From positions 1 through 62,581 of the forward strand of contig JBFXAN010000018.1 of assembly GCA_050184225.1 (NCBI GenBank): DNA of 62,581 bases. The letters are read 5' to 3'. The stretch is from JBFXAN01 sp050184225 (GTDB lineage Bacteria; Chloroflexota; Dehalococcoidia; CAUJGQ01). Positions 32,075 through 40,809 of this stretch are shown piece after piece. The position numbers and the translations under genes are program-made. The first letter of the stretch is position 1. Each line of letters starts with the position of its first letter. Under the pieces are notes generated by a model that searched no databases, was not told the DNA's origin, and was given only the letters and a program-made list of their open reading frames with translations.

Positions 32075-33817
32075 ATGCCAGCAGCATCGGACAAGCGGAC
32101 CTCACCGCAGGGGATCAGCCGGTGGCTGCCTGGCCTGGCGTCCGTCCGTCACTACGATCGGTCCTGGCTCTCGGCGGATATCCTCGCCGGTGTGACGGTC
32201 TGCGCGATCCTTATCCCGCAGGGGATGGCCTACGGCGAGCTTGCCGGACTGCCGCCCGTCACCGGCCTCTACGCCGCGATCGGGGCGATGGTGCTCTATG
32301 CGCTGGTTACCTCGACGCGGGCGGTGATGGTTGGCCCGGAGGCGGGCGTCGCGATCATCGTCGCATCCGTGATCGCCCCCCTTGCCGCCGGCAGCGATCC
32401 CGCCCGTGCCGCCGCCCTGGCCGGCGTCTTGGGACTCCTCGTCGCCGGCATCCTTGTCGTCGGCGGCCTCGTGCGGGTTGGCTTCATCGTCGACTTCGTC
32501 TCGAAGCCGGTGCTGTCCGGCTATATCATCGGCGCGGCGGGAATCATCATCGCCAGCCAGTTGGGGAAGCTTTTTGGCTTCTCGCTTGAGCAGGAGGATT
32601 TCTTTCCCAAGATCTGGGAGTTGCTTTCGAACCTTGATCAGACACACAGACTCACATTTCTCATCGGTGTCCTGCTCATCATCACGCTGCTGTTACTGAA
32701 GCGGTTTGTCCCAAAGGCGCCGAGCGCGCTGATCGTGCTCGTGCTTTCGACGATCGCCTCGGCGGCTTTCAACCTCGACGATCGCGGCGTCGCCACGCTG
32801 GGAGCAATCCCGGCCGGGCTGCCCCGGCCGGGATTGCCGGACGTGACCGCCGGCGACATTCATACCCTTCTTCCGGCCGCGCTCGGGATCGCGTTGATCG
32901 CTTTTACCGAAGGCGTGCTCACTGCCAGGGCATTCGCCGAGAAACGGAAGGAACCGCTCGACGCAAACCAAGAGTCCATTGCCTTTGGCTTCGCCAACGC
33001 CGGCGCCGCTCTCTTTCAGGGATTCCCGATCGGGGTGAGCCAATCGCGCACGGTCGTCGATGACTCCGCCGGTGGGAAGTCGCAGCTCGCGGCGATTGTC
33101 GCGACCGCCCTGGTCGTCATCTTTCTTTTGTTCTTCACCGCCCTGCTCGAACCGCTGCCGTCTGTCGCGCTGGGCGCGATCGTCGTGGTCGCGGCCCTCG
33201 GCCTGATCGAGATTCAGCCGTTGCGGGAATTGGCACGGGTGGACCGCACCGAACTCACCCTGGCGATCGTCGCGCTCTTTGGCGTGCTGATTCTGGGCAT
33301 CCTGCAGGGAATCATGGTCGCGGTGCTGCTGTCGCTGCTGGTGCTGCTCGCGAAGATCACGCGGCCGCACGATGCGATCCTGGTCCACGACGACACGATC
33401 GATGGCTTCCGCGAGATTGAGGAGGCCGAGATAGTTCAGGCGGCCTCCGGTCTGATCGTCTATCGATTTGATGCCCCACTCTTCTTTGCAAACGCGTCGA
33501 CCTTCGCCGAACGGGTTGGAGAACTCGCCACAACTGATGTCGTCCCGGTTCGGCGGATCATCATCGATGTTGAGCCGATCGTGACCATCGACACCACCGC
33601 CGCCGACACGCTCCTCAAGCTCCACACCTCGCTCTCCGAACGGGGTGTGTCATTGGGCGTCGCCCGCGCCAACGAATCGGTGATGGACATGCTCGGGCGG
33701 ATGGGCGTGATCGCCGCCATCGGACCGGAGAACTTCTACCCAAACGTTCGCGCCGGACTTCAGGCATGGGTGTCCGGCCGCGGCCAGCTCGCTCACGCCA
33801 CGACTGAAGGTACATAG
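32075..33817 (+). CDS. SulP family anion transporter with STAS domain (copy 3)
   Basis: 580 residues. The SulP membrane domain carries the classic IPQGMAYGELAGLPPVTGLYAAIGA and VGPEAGVAIIVASV motifs and NQESIAFGFANAGAALFQGFPIGVSQSRTVV (read as NQESIAFGFANAG and FPIGVSQSRT). The C-terminal STAS domain has IDTTAADTLLKLHTSL. It probably moves sulfate or another small anion across the inner membrane. It is the largest gene of the run behind elements E/F and is followed after 3 bp by the DUF1622 gene. Of the three copies it is the closest to textbook SulP motifs. Confidence 0.88.
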   Translation: MPAASDKRTSPQGISRWLPGLASVRHYDRSWLSADILAGVTVCAILIPQGMAYGELAGLPPVTGLYAAIGAMVLYALVTSTRAVMVGPEAGVAIIVASVIAPLAAGSDPARAAALAGVLGLLVAGILVVGGLVRVGFIVDFVSKPVLSGYIIGAAGIIIASQLGKLFGFSLEQEDFFPKIWELLSNLDQTHRLTFLIGVLLIITLLLLKRFVPKAPSALIVLVLSTIASAAFNLDDRGVATLGAIPAGLPRPGLPDVTAGDIHTLLPAALGIALIAFTEGVLTARAFAEKRKEPLDANQESIAFGFANAGAALFQGFPIGVSQSRTVVDDSAGGKSQLAAIVATALVVIFLLFFTALLEPLPSVALGAIVVVAALGLIEIQPLRELARVDRTELTLAIVALFGVLILGILQGIMVAVLLSLLVLLAKITRPHDAILVHDDTIDGFREIEEAEIVQAASGLIVYRFDAPLFFANASTFAERVGELATTDVVPVRRIIIDVEPIVTIDTTAADTLLKLHTSLSERGVSLGVARANESVMDMLGRMGVIAAIGPENFYPNVRAGLQAWVSGRGQLAHATTEGT

Positions 33818-33820
33818 TCG

Positions 33821-34252
33821 ATGATCCACTTAGAGGAAATGGAGACGTACCGTGAGTGGATCGAGCTCGCGGGGCGGTTGATCGAATCGGTCGGCGTGAT
33901 CGTCATCCTCGCCGGTGTCGCCGCGGCGATCGTCCAGTTTATCCGGGGCGTCATCAGGGGCGAGCAGATCGGCGGACTGCGCGGGCAACTGACCCACCAG
34001 ATGAAGGTTCGGATCGGACTGAGCCTGCTGCTTGGGCTGGAGATCCTGGTCGCGGCGGACATCGTCGACACCGTGATTCTGGCGCCGACGCTTGAAAACG
34101 TCGCGGCGCTGGGGTTGCTCGTGCTGGTGCGGACGTTCCTGACCTGGTCGGTTGTCCTCGAGATCGAGGGGCGCTGGCCGTGGCAGAAGGGTGCGCACGA
34201 GGCTGAACCGCCGAGGGATGCGCCGATTGCGGTCGGGCCGGTCGAATCCTGA
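33821..34252 (+). CDS. DUF1622 family membrane protein
   Basis: 143 residues with three transmembrane helices and the conserved DUF1622 region: RLIESVGVIVILAGVAAAI near the start, then KVRIGLSLLLGLEILVAADIVDTV and LGLLVLVRTFLTWSVVLEIEGRWPW. The function is unknown. It starts 3 bp after the SulP stop, so the two are translated together. The pairing with SulP suggests a helper or regulatory role, which is inference. Confidence 0.85.
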   Translation: MIHLEEMETYREWIELAGRLIESVGVIVILAGVAAAIVQFIRGVIRGEQIGGLRGQLTHQMKVRIGLSLLLGLEILVAADIVDTVILAPTLENVAALGLLVLVRTFLTWSVVLEIEGRWPWQKGAHEAEPPRDAPIAVGPVES

Positions 34253-34296
34253 GCGACCCCTCATTGAACCAACGAGTCCCGTAACCATGTGTTCTA

Positions 34297-34902
34297 GTGA
34301 CGTGGGCGATTCGTCGTATGCGAAGAATCTCTTGGTTCACGCTTCTGCGCGGGGCTTGGTCGATCCTCATCGGACTTGCACTCCTGCTCCAGACCAGTTG
34401 GAGCCAGGACGCGCTGCTTAACTTCATGGCCTTATACTGGCTGGTTGGCAGCATCGTCACCATTCGGTGGAGCGTTGCAGGCATTCGATTGCGTCGATTT
34501 TCGTTGGCCAGCGGCATCGTCGGTGTCATCACGAGTGCCGTCATCCTCCTTCGCTCAATTCTCTATGGATATGTTGATCGAGGAGTGATGATGACGGCGC
34601 TGGGAGTCGTTATCCTCCTCGCCGGAATCATGCACGCGGGTGAGAGTCTGCTCGTCAGAGGACGCGCGAAACGAGCGCTCGTGTGGGCCGGCATCGCCCT
34701 CGGCATATTCGAGGTCGTTCTCGGGATGGTCATTGTGATCGCGCCCTATTTGCGCGACGGTCTTGCGGTTGCGCTGGCGAGCAGTTGGGCAATCCTCGGC
34801 GGCATCGCCCTGGTGTACGACGCGCTCCGTTTGCACCGGGCGGCGCGACTCGCGGATTCGCCCGAACGTGATGTGGAGGAACCCGATCTATCACCTGGGT
34901 GA
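34297..34902 (+). CDS. HdeD/DUF308 family membrane protein (copy 2)
   Basis: 201 residues, six helices, as in the copy at 24430. Examples are RGAWSILIGLALLLQTSWS, LMALYWLVGSI-like FMALYWLVGSIVTI, and ALGVVILLAGIMHAG. The start is a GTG at 34297 or the ATG at 34318; neither has a good ribosome site. Its last codons overlap composite element G (34891-34932), so the element has been accommodated in the coding end. It ends the run of genes that begins at 29997. Confidence 0.78.
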   Translation: MTWAIRRMRRISWFTLLRGAWSILIGLALLLQTSWSQDALLNFMALYWLVGSIVTIRWSVAGIRLRRFSLASGIVGVITSAVILLRSILYGYVDRGVMMTALGVVILLAGIMHAGESLLVRGRAKRALVWAGIALGIFEVVLGMVIVIAPYLRDGLAVALASSWAILGGIALVYDALRLHRAARLADSPERDVEEPDLSPG

Positions 34903-34932
34903 CTAGCGGTGCTGGGTGAAGCCCGATCACCC
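34891..34932 (+). promoter_or_regulatory. TCACC composite element G (upstream of DUF6325 gene)
   Basis: TCACCTGGGTGA (34891-34902), an 11-bp spacer, GGGTGA (34914-34919), a 7-bp spacer, TCACCC (34927-34932). The first box overlaps the HdeD stop. The DUF6325 gene begins 120 bp downstream. Confidence 0.82.
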
Positions 34933-35052
34933 GCTCGTGCCCTACCTTCAGGATACGGACGGAAATCGCGAGCAATGAGGTCCGCAGAGAGTGACCGCCT
35001 CGTGCGGTGCGATGCCGGCGTAATGGTCGCCGGCTGGGTAAGGAGGTCAACC

Positions 35053-35484
35053 ATGTCAATCGGGCCGGTGGAACTGGTGGTGATCAAATTCCCCGGGAAT
35101 CAGTTCAAGGGCGAGATCGCGCCGGCACTCACCGAATTGGTCGAGAACGGCATCATCCGCATCATCGACATCCTCTTCGTCATGAAGGATGAGAACGGCA
35201 CGGTCGAGATGGCCGAGATCAACGACCTCGCCGCGGATGACTACACCGTCTTCGATCCGATCGTTCAGGATGTGACCGGGATGCTGTCGCCGGACGATGT
35301 TCAGTTCTTCTCGGAGTCGATGGAACCGAACTCGTCGGCGGCGCTGATGCTCTTCGAGAACGCTTGGGCGACTCGATTCCGCGACGCCGTATTGAACGCG
35401 AAGGGTGAGCTTATCTTGAATGAGCGTATCCCCCGCGCGGTGATCGAAGAGTTGACCCAAGCCGAGGCGGTCGCCGGCGTTTAG
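35053..35484 (+). CDS. DUF6325 family protein (copy 1)
   Basis: 143 residues: SIGPVELVVIKFPGNQFKGEI, LIENGIIRIID-like VENGIIRIIDILFVMKDENG, then a helical half with EPNSSAALMLFENAWATRF and ILNERIPRAVIEEL. This is the DUF6325 pattern, related to DUF1269. A ferredoxin-like fold that senses or binds partners has been supposed; the function is unknown. It is paired with a SHOCT gene 41 bp downstream. The same two-gene module recurs at 41408-42233. It lies behind composite element G. Confidence 0.85.
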   Translation: MSIGPVELVVIKFPGNQFKGEIAPALTELVENGIIRIIDILFVMKDENGTVEMAEINDLAADDYTVFDPIVQDVTGMLSPDDVQFFSESMEPNSSAALMLFENAWATRFRDAVLNAKGELILNERIPRAVIEELTQAEAVAGV

Positions 35485-35525
35485 GGTTTTTGGACGCCCG
35501 CATGGGCGAGAGGAGGATGCTTCAC

Positions 35526-35909
35526 ATGGTGATGCGAAGGCGCGCGATGGTCCGGCGTGGTCCGGGACTGGTCGGCACGATGGCACGGACGGCGGTCGTC
35601 GCCGGCACCGCCGCCGCGACGGTCGGCGCGGTCAGCAGTCATCAAGCGAGAAAGGCACAGGCGAAGCAGGAGGAGCAGGCGGAGGAAGCAGCCGCGGTCC
35701 AGTCACAGCAGGACGTGGCCGAGCTTCAGCAGCAGATGGCCGCGATGCAGGCGCAGCAGGCTCAGGCGGCGATGCAGGCCCAGCAGCCGGCGCCCGCCGC
35801 CGGCACCGACCTGACCGCACAGCTCCAGCAGCTCGGACAGCTCAAGGCCTCCGGCGTGCTTTCTGACGAAGAGTTTCAGGCGGCGAAGGCGAAGCTGCTC
35901 GCCGGTTGA
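35526..35909 (+). CDS. SHOCT-domain protein (copy 1)
   Basis: 127 residues. The N-terminus is basic with a short hydrophobic/glycine helix (TMARTAVVAGTAAATVGAVSS). A glutamine-rich coiled coil (QQDVAELQQQMAAMQAQQAQ) is followed by a C-terminal SHOCT motif (LTAQLQQLGQLKASGVLSDEEFQAAKAKLLAG, last ~32 residues: LKASGVLSDEEFQAAKAKLL). SHOCT domains are short helical pairs found at protein ends and thought to mediate oligomerisation. The ATG at 35526 follows GAGGAGG. Paired with DUF6325. Confidence 0.82.
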   Translation: MVMRRRAMVRRGPGLVGTMARTAVVAGTAAATVGAVSSHQARKAQAKQEEQAEEAAAVQSQQDVAELQQQMAAMQAQQAQAAMQAQQPAPAAGTDLTAQLQQLGQLKASGVLSDEEFQAAKAKLLAG

Positions 35910-35998
35910 TTCGCTCAGATCACGTGGTCAGATGTCATAGGTGTAACGGCTGGGTGCGGTACCGGATGTGAGTCATCCGCCGCACCCGGCCGTTGCCG

Positions 35999-37564
35999 TC
36001 ATTGAGCGAACCGCATCGTTCCCGAGTCGAACATGATCTCCAGGAAGAGTTGTCCGTCACGGAAGAAGTAGCTGGCGACGCCGTTCAACTGCTGCAAGTA
36101 CCGATCGCTGAGCGACCCCGGCGGACAGGCGGCCAGCGTCGTCACCTGAAAGTTCAGGGTGAGCTGATTGCCGCTGACGGTGTAACTACCGGCGGCTCGG
36201 TTGCAGTCCACCTGTGCGGCGGCCGTGCCGTCGGGCATGAGCTGCAGCGTGTAGCGGCTCGGATCGGTCGGGACGAATCGCTGACCGTCGTTCAACAGCG
36301 TCTCCTGCCAGCGAAAGACGGGACCGACCAGGGTTGGTGTCGACGAGCCGCCACCAGGACCGGGCCGGAACAGGGTACCCGGTGCGCTCAGGCAGAAGAA
36401 GACGGCTTCGAGCGGCGACTCAACCATCGTGTAGTCGTTGGCGAAGCTCGGCGCAGACGGCGAGAAGCCGCGGAAGCGCTGCTGGACCGGGTCCAACCGG
36501 AAGATCGACAGAACGACACCGGGCGGTGAGACGGCGTTGGCGACCGTGCCCATCGGCGTCCCCACCGGCCAGGTGAGCGCCTGATTGCTACAGCCGGTCG
36601 GCAGTGGCACCCGCTCGGTCTGTGGCTGACCTGTCGAAATCGTGGCGGTCGTGGTGGCGCTCGCCTGCTGGCCGGTGGCCGGAACCGTGACATTGAGCGT
36701 TACCGTGTAGGTTCCGGCCGCGCTGTAGGTGTGGCTGGGTGTGCGGCCCGTGCCGCTGGCGCCGTCGCCGAAGGTCCAACTGAAGTTGACGGCAACGTCG
36801 GCGGGGAGTGGCGAGGCGGACCCCGTCATTGCCACCGGCTGACCGACAGCACCGGTGTAGGGACCGCCGGCGTTGGCGCTGAGCGTCGGCGACCCGGCCC
36901 TGATCTGGGCGGTCGTGCTGTCCGTGGCCGTCTCACGGCCGGCGAGAACGAAGAGGGTCACCGTGACCGTATAGGTCCCGGGATTGCTGTAGACGTGGGC
37001 GGTGGTTTGGCCCATGTCGCGGGTGCCATCGCCGAAGTCCCACTCAATCTCAATCGCGGTGTTCGGTGGGCGGCCGCCAAGGTCGAACCGGGACGAGAAG
37101 ATGATGTTGTCGCCTACCTGCCCCGAGTACGGGCCACCGGCGCTGATCGACAGCTGACCCGGCACCTGGCCGCCGGAGACTTCGACGGTGGTACTATCCG
37201 TTGCCGTCTCGCGGCTGGCCAGGAGAAACAGCGTCACGGTCAGCGTGTAGGTTCCCGGCTGCGTATAGACATGGGAGGTCGTCTGACCGCTGCCGGTTTC
37301 GACCGTGCCGTCGCCGAAGTCCCAATCAAAACTGATTGCGGTTGTCGGCTCTCGGCCGCCAAAGTCGACGGCGGCCATCACGACCACGGGACTACCGACC
37401 TGGCCGGTGTAGGGTCCACCGGCGGACACGCGCAATTGCCCTGGTTGCGCTGCCGCACGGTCACCGCCAACCAGCAGGACGCCGGCCACGATGATGAGCG
37501 CAACTGCCAGTGCAACCGGCCGGATGGGGTGGAGCAAGCGTTGACCAGAATCAGCAGTGCGCAT
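35999..37564 (-). CDS. Secreted PKD-repeat protein with C-terminal META-like domain
   Basis: 521 residues with a signal peptide (PVALAVALIIVAGVLLVGG...AAAQ). Three PKD domains follow, each starting AGGPY[TS]G and containing a W-[DT]-FGDG core, at roughly 40-130, 130-220 and 220-300. A low-complexity linker leads to a domain with YTMVESPLEAVFFC. The end is a META-like domain (WQETLLNDGQRFVPTDPSRYTLQLMPDG, given in part as VDCNRAAGSY and ACPPGSLSDRYLQQLN). The same META pattern occurs twice in the protein at 48237. It is likely a surface-exposed adhesive or envelope protein. The ATG at 37564 follows AAGGAGCG. Confidence 0.82.
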   Translation of the reverse strand: MRTADSGQRLLHPIRPVALAVALIIVAGVLLVGGDRAAAQPGQLRVSAGGPYTGQVGSPVVVMAAVDFGGREPTTAISFDWDFGDGTVETGSGQTTSHVYTQPGTYTLTVTLFLLASRETATDSTTVEVSGGQVPGQLSISAGGPYSGQVGDNIIFSSRFDLGGRPPNTAIEIEWDFGDGTRDMGQTTAHVYSNPGTYTVTVTLFVLAGRETATDSTTAQIRAGSPTLSANAGGPYTGAVGQPVAMTGSASPLPADVAVNFSWTFGDGASGTGRTPSHTYSAAGTYTVTLNVTVPATGQQASATTTATISTGQPQTERVPLPTGCSNQALTWPVGTPMGTVANAVSPPGVVLSIFRLDPVQQRFRGFSPSAPSFANDYTMVESPLEAVFFCLSAPGTLFRPGPGGGSSTPTLVGPVFRWQETLLNDGQRFVPTDPSRYTLQLMPDGTAAAQVDCNRAAGSYTVSGNQLTLNFQVTTLAACPPGSLSDRYLQQLNGVASYFFRDGQLFLEIMFDSGTMRFAQ

Positions 37565-38004
37565 GCAAACACGCTCCTTCCAACGACTGGTTTCGTGGGA
37601 TGTCAAGCAACGACGAGCATTGGTCCGGTCACAGTCATCGGTTACGACGTCGTAGTTTGGTGACCGTTGCTTCGGGCCGTATCATCAAGGAGTCAGGTGA
37701 TTCGGGTCAAGGGTCTTGTCGGAGAAAATCGCTTCTGTGGACCGTACGACGGTACCTGGTGCGTCTGACCGAAGCGGGAACAGCTCGCATTCCTCCTTGT
37801 CACCTGCCTTCCCACGTTGTTTGTGCCTGTGGGTTAATCCATTTGCCGAATGTCTACTCTTACGGTCAATAGGCGCGTAAGCTAACCAGTGTGCATTTAC
37901 AAATGTCAATTGAACTTCCGATTACACCGCGTCGATGGCTGAGCACAACTGATTACTGGGCGAAGAGATGAACAGCCGCGCGTGGGCGATGCCGGAGCCG
38001 GCAC
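37565..38004. other. Divergent intergenic region, PKD gene and MalT-like regulator 2
   Basis: 440 bp without a gene. It becomes AT-richer towards 37850-37930, where a promoter of the regulator would be expected, but I find no clear -35/-10 pair. It must hold both divergent promoters. No composite TCACC element is present. Confidence 0.45.
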
Positions 38005-40758
38005 ATGCATCATTTCGAGAGCGTCGTCGTGCAAGAAGATGATCGTTCCCCCGCGGGCTTCCGGCGCACGCGGCTGCTTCGGCCCCGCGTCATGCCGGAT
38101 GTCGTCGTGCGCACCCGACTGATCGGCCGGTTGCATGAAGGACTTCGCCGCCCGCTCACCCTGCTCGCATCCCCGCCCGGATTCGGCAAGACGACGCTGC
38201 TCAGCAGTTGGGCCGCTCAGGAGCTGATGCCGGTGGCGTGGCTTTCGATCGATGAGCCGGGCGACACCCTGGCGTCGTTTGTCGCTCACATGATCGGTGC
38301 GGTGCAAACGGTGGAGCCGGGAATCGGCCGCGAGACGCTTGGTCTCTTGTCCCTCGGCACTCCCCCGGCGCCGCAGACCCTGGCGGCGGTCCTCGCCGAT
38401 GAGCTGATCGACCTCGCGGACGACATCGCCCTCGTGATTGATGACTACCATTTGATCTCCGATCCGAGCGTGCACGAGTTCGTCAGCAGCCTGCTCGATC
38501 ATCGATTGCCATCGGTTCATCTGATTCTGGCGACGCGGGCCGATCCGCCGTTGCCGCTCACGCGCCTTCGGATGCGCGGTCAACTGTCGGAGTTCCGCGC
38601 GCCAAGCCTTCGGTTCACGGCCGAAGAGACGGCGGTGTTCTTCAAGCAATCGACCGATGTCGCACTTGACGCGGCAACGGTCGCGCGCATCGAGCAGCGG
38701 GCGGAGGGCTGGCCGGCCGGCCTGCGCCTGGCGGCGCTGACGTTGCAGGAAGGCGCCACACCGGACGCCGTGCTCGCCGCGTTCGAGGGCAGGCGGCTGC
38801 GCGGCCTGATGCAATTCCTGATGGAGGAGGTGCTCGCCGTCCAGCCGGCGGATCTCCGCCAATTTCTTCTGCGCACTTCGATCGTCGAGCGGATCTGCGC
38901 GCCGCTGGCGGCGGTCTTGTTGGACGATGGCACGTCCGACGGCTCGGCCGAGTCGATGCTCGACCGGATCGCGCGGGCGAATCTCTTTCTTCTGCCTCTC
39001 ACCGAAGACCCGAGCTGGTATCGCTATCACTCCCTCTTTCGCGATGCCCTGCGCGATTACCTCGGCGTCACCACCGGCCCGGACGGAGTGGCTGCCTTGC
39101 ATATGATCGCGTCTCGCTGGTTTGCCGGCCGCGGTATGGTCCGGCCGGCGATCACTCATGCCCGGGCCGCCGGCAATGACGAGGCGGCAGCCCGCATCGT
39201 CGAACAGAACATTCATGTGGCGTTGAACCGTGACGATTTGCCGGCGCTGGAGTCGTGGCTTGACCTCCTGCCTCCTGATGTACAGGCCGCCCGGCCCGCT
39301 CTCATCCTGGGACGGTCCTGGATTGCCGACCAACGGGGCAGCTGGGTGCTGCATGGCCGCTTGGTCGACGAAGCCAGGGTCCGGCTTGAGGCCGGCGCCC
39401 CGGCGATGGACGCGGCAACGGTTGCCGCGCTGGAGGGCGAGTTGGAAACGGCGCGGAGCGTGCGCCTCCTGGATGCGGGCGATGGCGCCGCCACTGCCGA
39501 GGCTGCGCGTCGCGCGTTGGCGTTGCTGCCGAACACCCATCGCTACGTGCTCAGTATCGCCAATCACCAGCAGGCGTTTGCCGAACTGATAGCTGGGAGA
39601 GTTGAGGCGGCGGTCCAGTACCTTACGTCGTTTCTCGACGGATATGATCGGCCCCCGGATGTGGTCTGGGTGCGGACACTCCTTGCGCTGATGCGTGTTC
39701 ACGCCCGCGCGGGCAATCTCACCGAGGCAGGTCAGGTGGCGGCGCACGTCCACCGGCTGGCCCCTGAACTCGGCTACTTGACGTTCCGCTCGTGGGCGGA
39801 CTATCAGCTCGGAGCAATTGCGTATGACCTGAACGATCTCCATGCCGCCCGCGGGCACTTCTCGGCCGTGGTAGCGGACCCACTCTACGCTCACTCGACA
39901 CCGCTCCGCGACGCCTCGTTCGGCCTAGCGCTGATTCAACGGGCGACCGGTCAGGCGGCTGAAGCATGGCGAACGCTGGATCAGTTGAAAGATTTCTTTC
40001 GGCAGATGGCGAACATCGAACAAGCAACGCTGGCGCGCGCCCTGCAAAGCCATTTCGCCCCGGCCGCCGGTTCCGACACCTTGACAATTCTGAATGCCCT
40101 GGGCCCGGGGAGTCGTCCTGCCGGCCTGGTGGGCATGCTCGGCAACCCGATCGTGATCCGCATCGAGGCACTTGTCCGCCATGCCGGCGCCGCGAGTCTT
40201 GCCGAAGCCGAGACGCTGCTCAATGGACAACTCGCCGAGTCCCGCCGGTTGCACTTTGTCAGGGCGGAGATCGAGCTTCTCGCCCTGCAGTCGGTGCTCT
40301 TGCAGACGCAAGGTGATCCGGACGGCGCCGCGGCCACGCTCGGGAGGGCCTTGGCGCTCGCGGAGCGGGAAGGCGTCGTTCGCATCTTCCTCGATCGAGG
40401 GTCGCTGCTCGCCGATGTGTTGCGCCCGCTCCGCTCGCACGCGCGGCACGGGGCATTCGCCGGCCGATTGCTCGCGGCCCTCGCGGCAGAGACGCCGAAA
40501 AGCACCGGTCGCATGGAGTTCGGCGGCCCCGTCGCGGTGCCGGCAGCCGAGGTGTCGGACACCCTCACCGACCGAGAGATTGAGATTCTGAAGAAGCTGG
40601 CCGCGCGCCTCACCTACAAAGAGATTGCCGATGCGCTCGTCATCTCGCCCTTCACCGTGAAGGGGCACGTCAGCAATATCTACGGCAAGCTCGCCGTGTC
40701 CGGTCGGCGGGCGGCGCTTGCCAGGGCACGGTCGCTTGGCTTGCTTGCCGAACTGTAA
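38005..40758 (+). CDS. MalT-like LuxR-family ATP-dependent transcriptional regulator (2)
   Basis: 917 residues, the full STAND/MalT layout. Walker A is SPPGFGKTT (56-64), Walker B is IALVIDDYHLI, and a sensor region is LILATRADPPLPLTRLRMRGQLSEFRAPSLRF (in short, ATRADPPLPL). A long TPR-like region spans about 380-820. The C-terminal LuxR helix-turn-helix is LTDREIEILKKLAARLTYKEIADALVIS. It binds ATP and an unknown inducer and activates promoters with repeated short boxes. It is orphan: no obvious sugar operon lies next to it. Together with the gene at 16008 it is a candidate reader of the nine TCACC elements. Confidence 0.92.
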   Translation: MHHFESVVVQEDDRSPAGFRRTRLLRPRVMPDVVVRTRLIGRLHEGLRRPLTLLASPPGFGKTTLLSSWAAQELMPVAWLSIDEPGDTLASFVAHMIGAVQTVEPGIGRETLGLLSLGTPPAPQTLAAVLADELIDLADDIALVIDDYHLISDPSVHEFVSSLLDHRLPSVHLILATRADPPLPLTRLRMRGQLSEFRAPSLRFTAEETAVFFKQSTDVALDAATVARIEQRAEGWPAGLRLAALTLQEGATPDAVLAAFEGRRLRGLMQFLMEEVLAVQPADLRQFLLRTSIVERICAPLAAVLLDDGTSDGSAESMLDRIARANLFLLPLTEDPSWYRYHSLFRDALRDYLGVTTGPDGVAALHMIASRWFAGRGMVRPAITHARAAGNDEAAARIVEQNIHVALNRDDLPALESWLDLLPPDVQAARPALILGRSWIADQRGSWVLHGRLVDEARVRLEAGAPAMDAATVAALEGELETARSVRLLDAGDGAATAEAARRALALLPNTHRYVLSIANHQQAFAELIAGRVEAAVQYLTSFLDGYDRPPDVVWVRTLLALMRVHARAGNLTEAGQVAAHVHRLAPELGYLTFRSWADYQLGAIAYDLNDLHAARGHFSAVVADPLYAHSTPLRDASFGLALIQRATGQAAEAWRTLDQLKDFFRQMANIEQATLARALQSHFAPAAGSDTLTILNALGPGSRPAGLVGMLGNPIVIRIEALVRHAGAASLAEAETLLNGQLAESRRLHFVRAEIELLALQSVLLQTQGDPDGAAATLGRALALAEREGVVRIFLDRGSLLADVLRPLRSHARHGAFAGRLLAALAAETPKSTGRMEFGGPVAVPAAEVSDTLTDREIEILKKLAARLTYKEIADALVISPFTVKGHVSNIYGKLAVSGRRAALARARSLGLLAEL

Positions 40759-40791
40759 GCGCTGCAACCGCCGTGGCGGTGCCGGTCGCAA

Positions 40792-40809
40792 GATAGTCCG
40801 AAGATAGTC
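40792..40809. repeat. Tandem GATAGTC boxes
   Basis: GATAGTC occurs at 40792-40798 and 40803-40809, an 11-bp period, after the regulator gene and before the small gene at 40923. The same heptamer forms the outer palindrome upstream of MalT-like regulator 1 (18310-18336). Confidence 0.35.

Noticed and set aside
37906..39894. 662-residue minus-strand frame over the second MalT-like gene
   Set aside because: Shadow of a strongly supported regulator gene; no recognisable motif.
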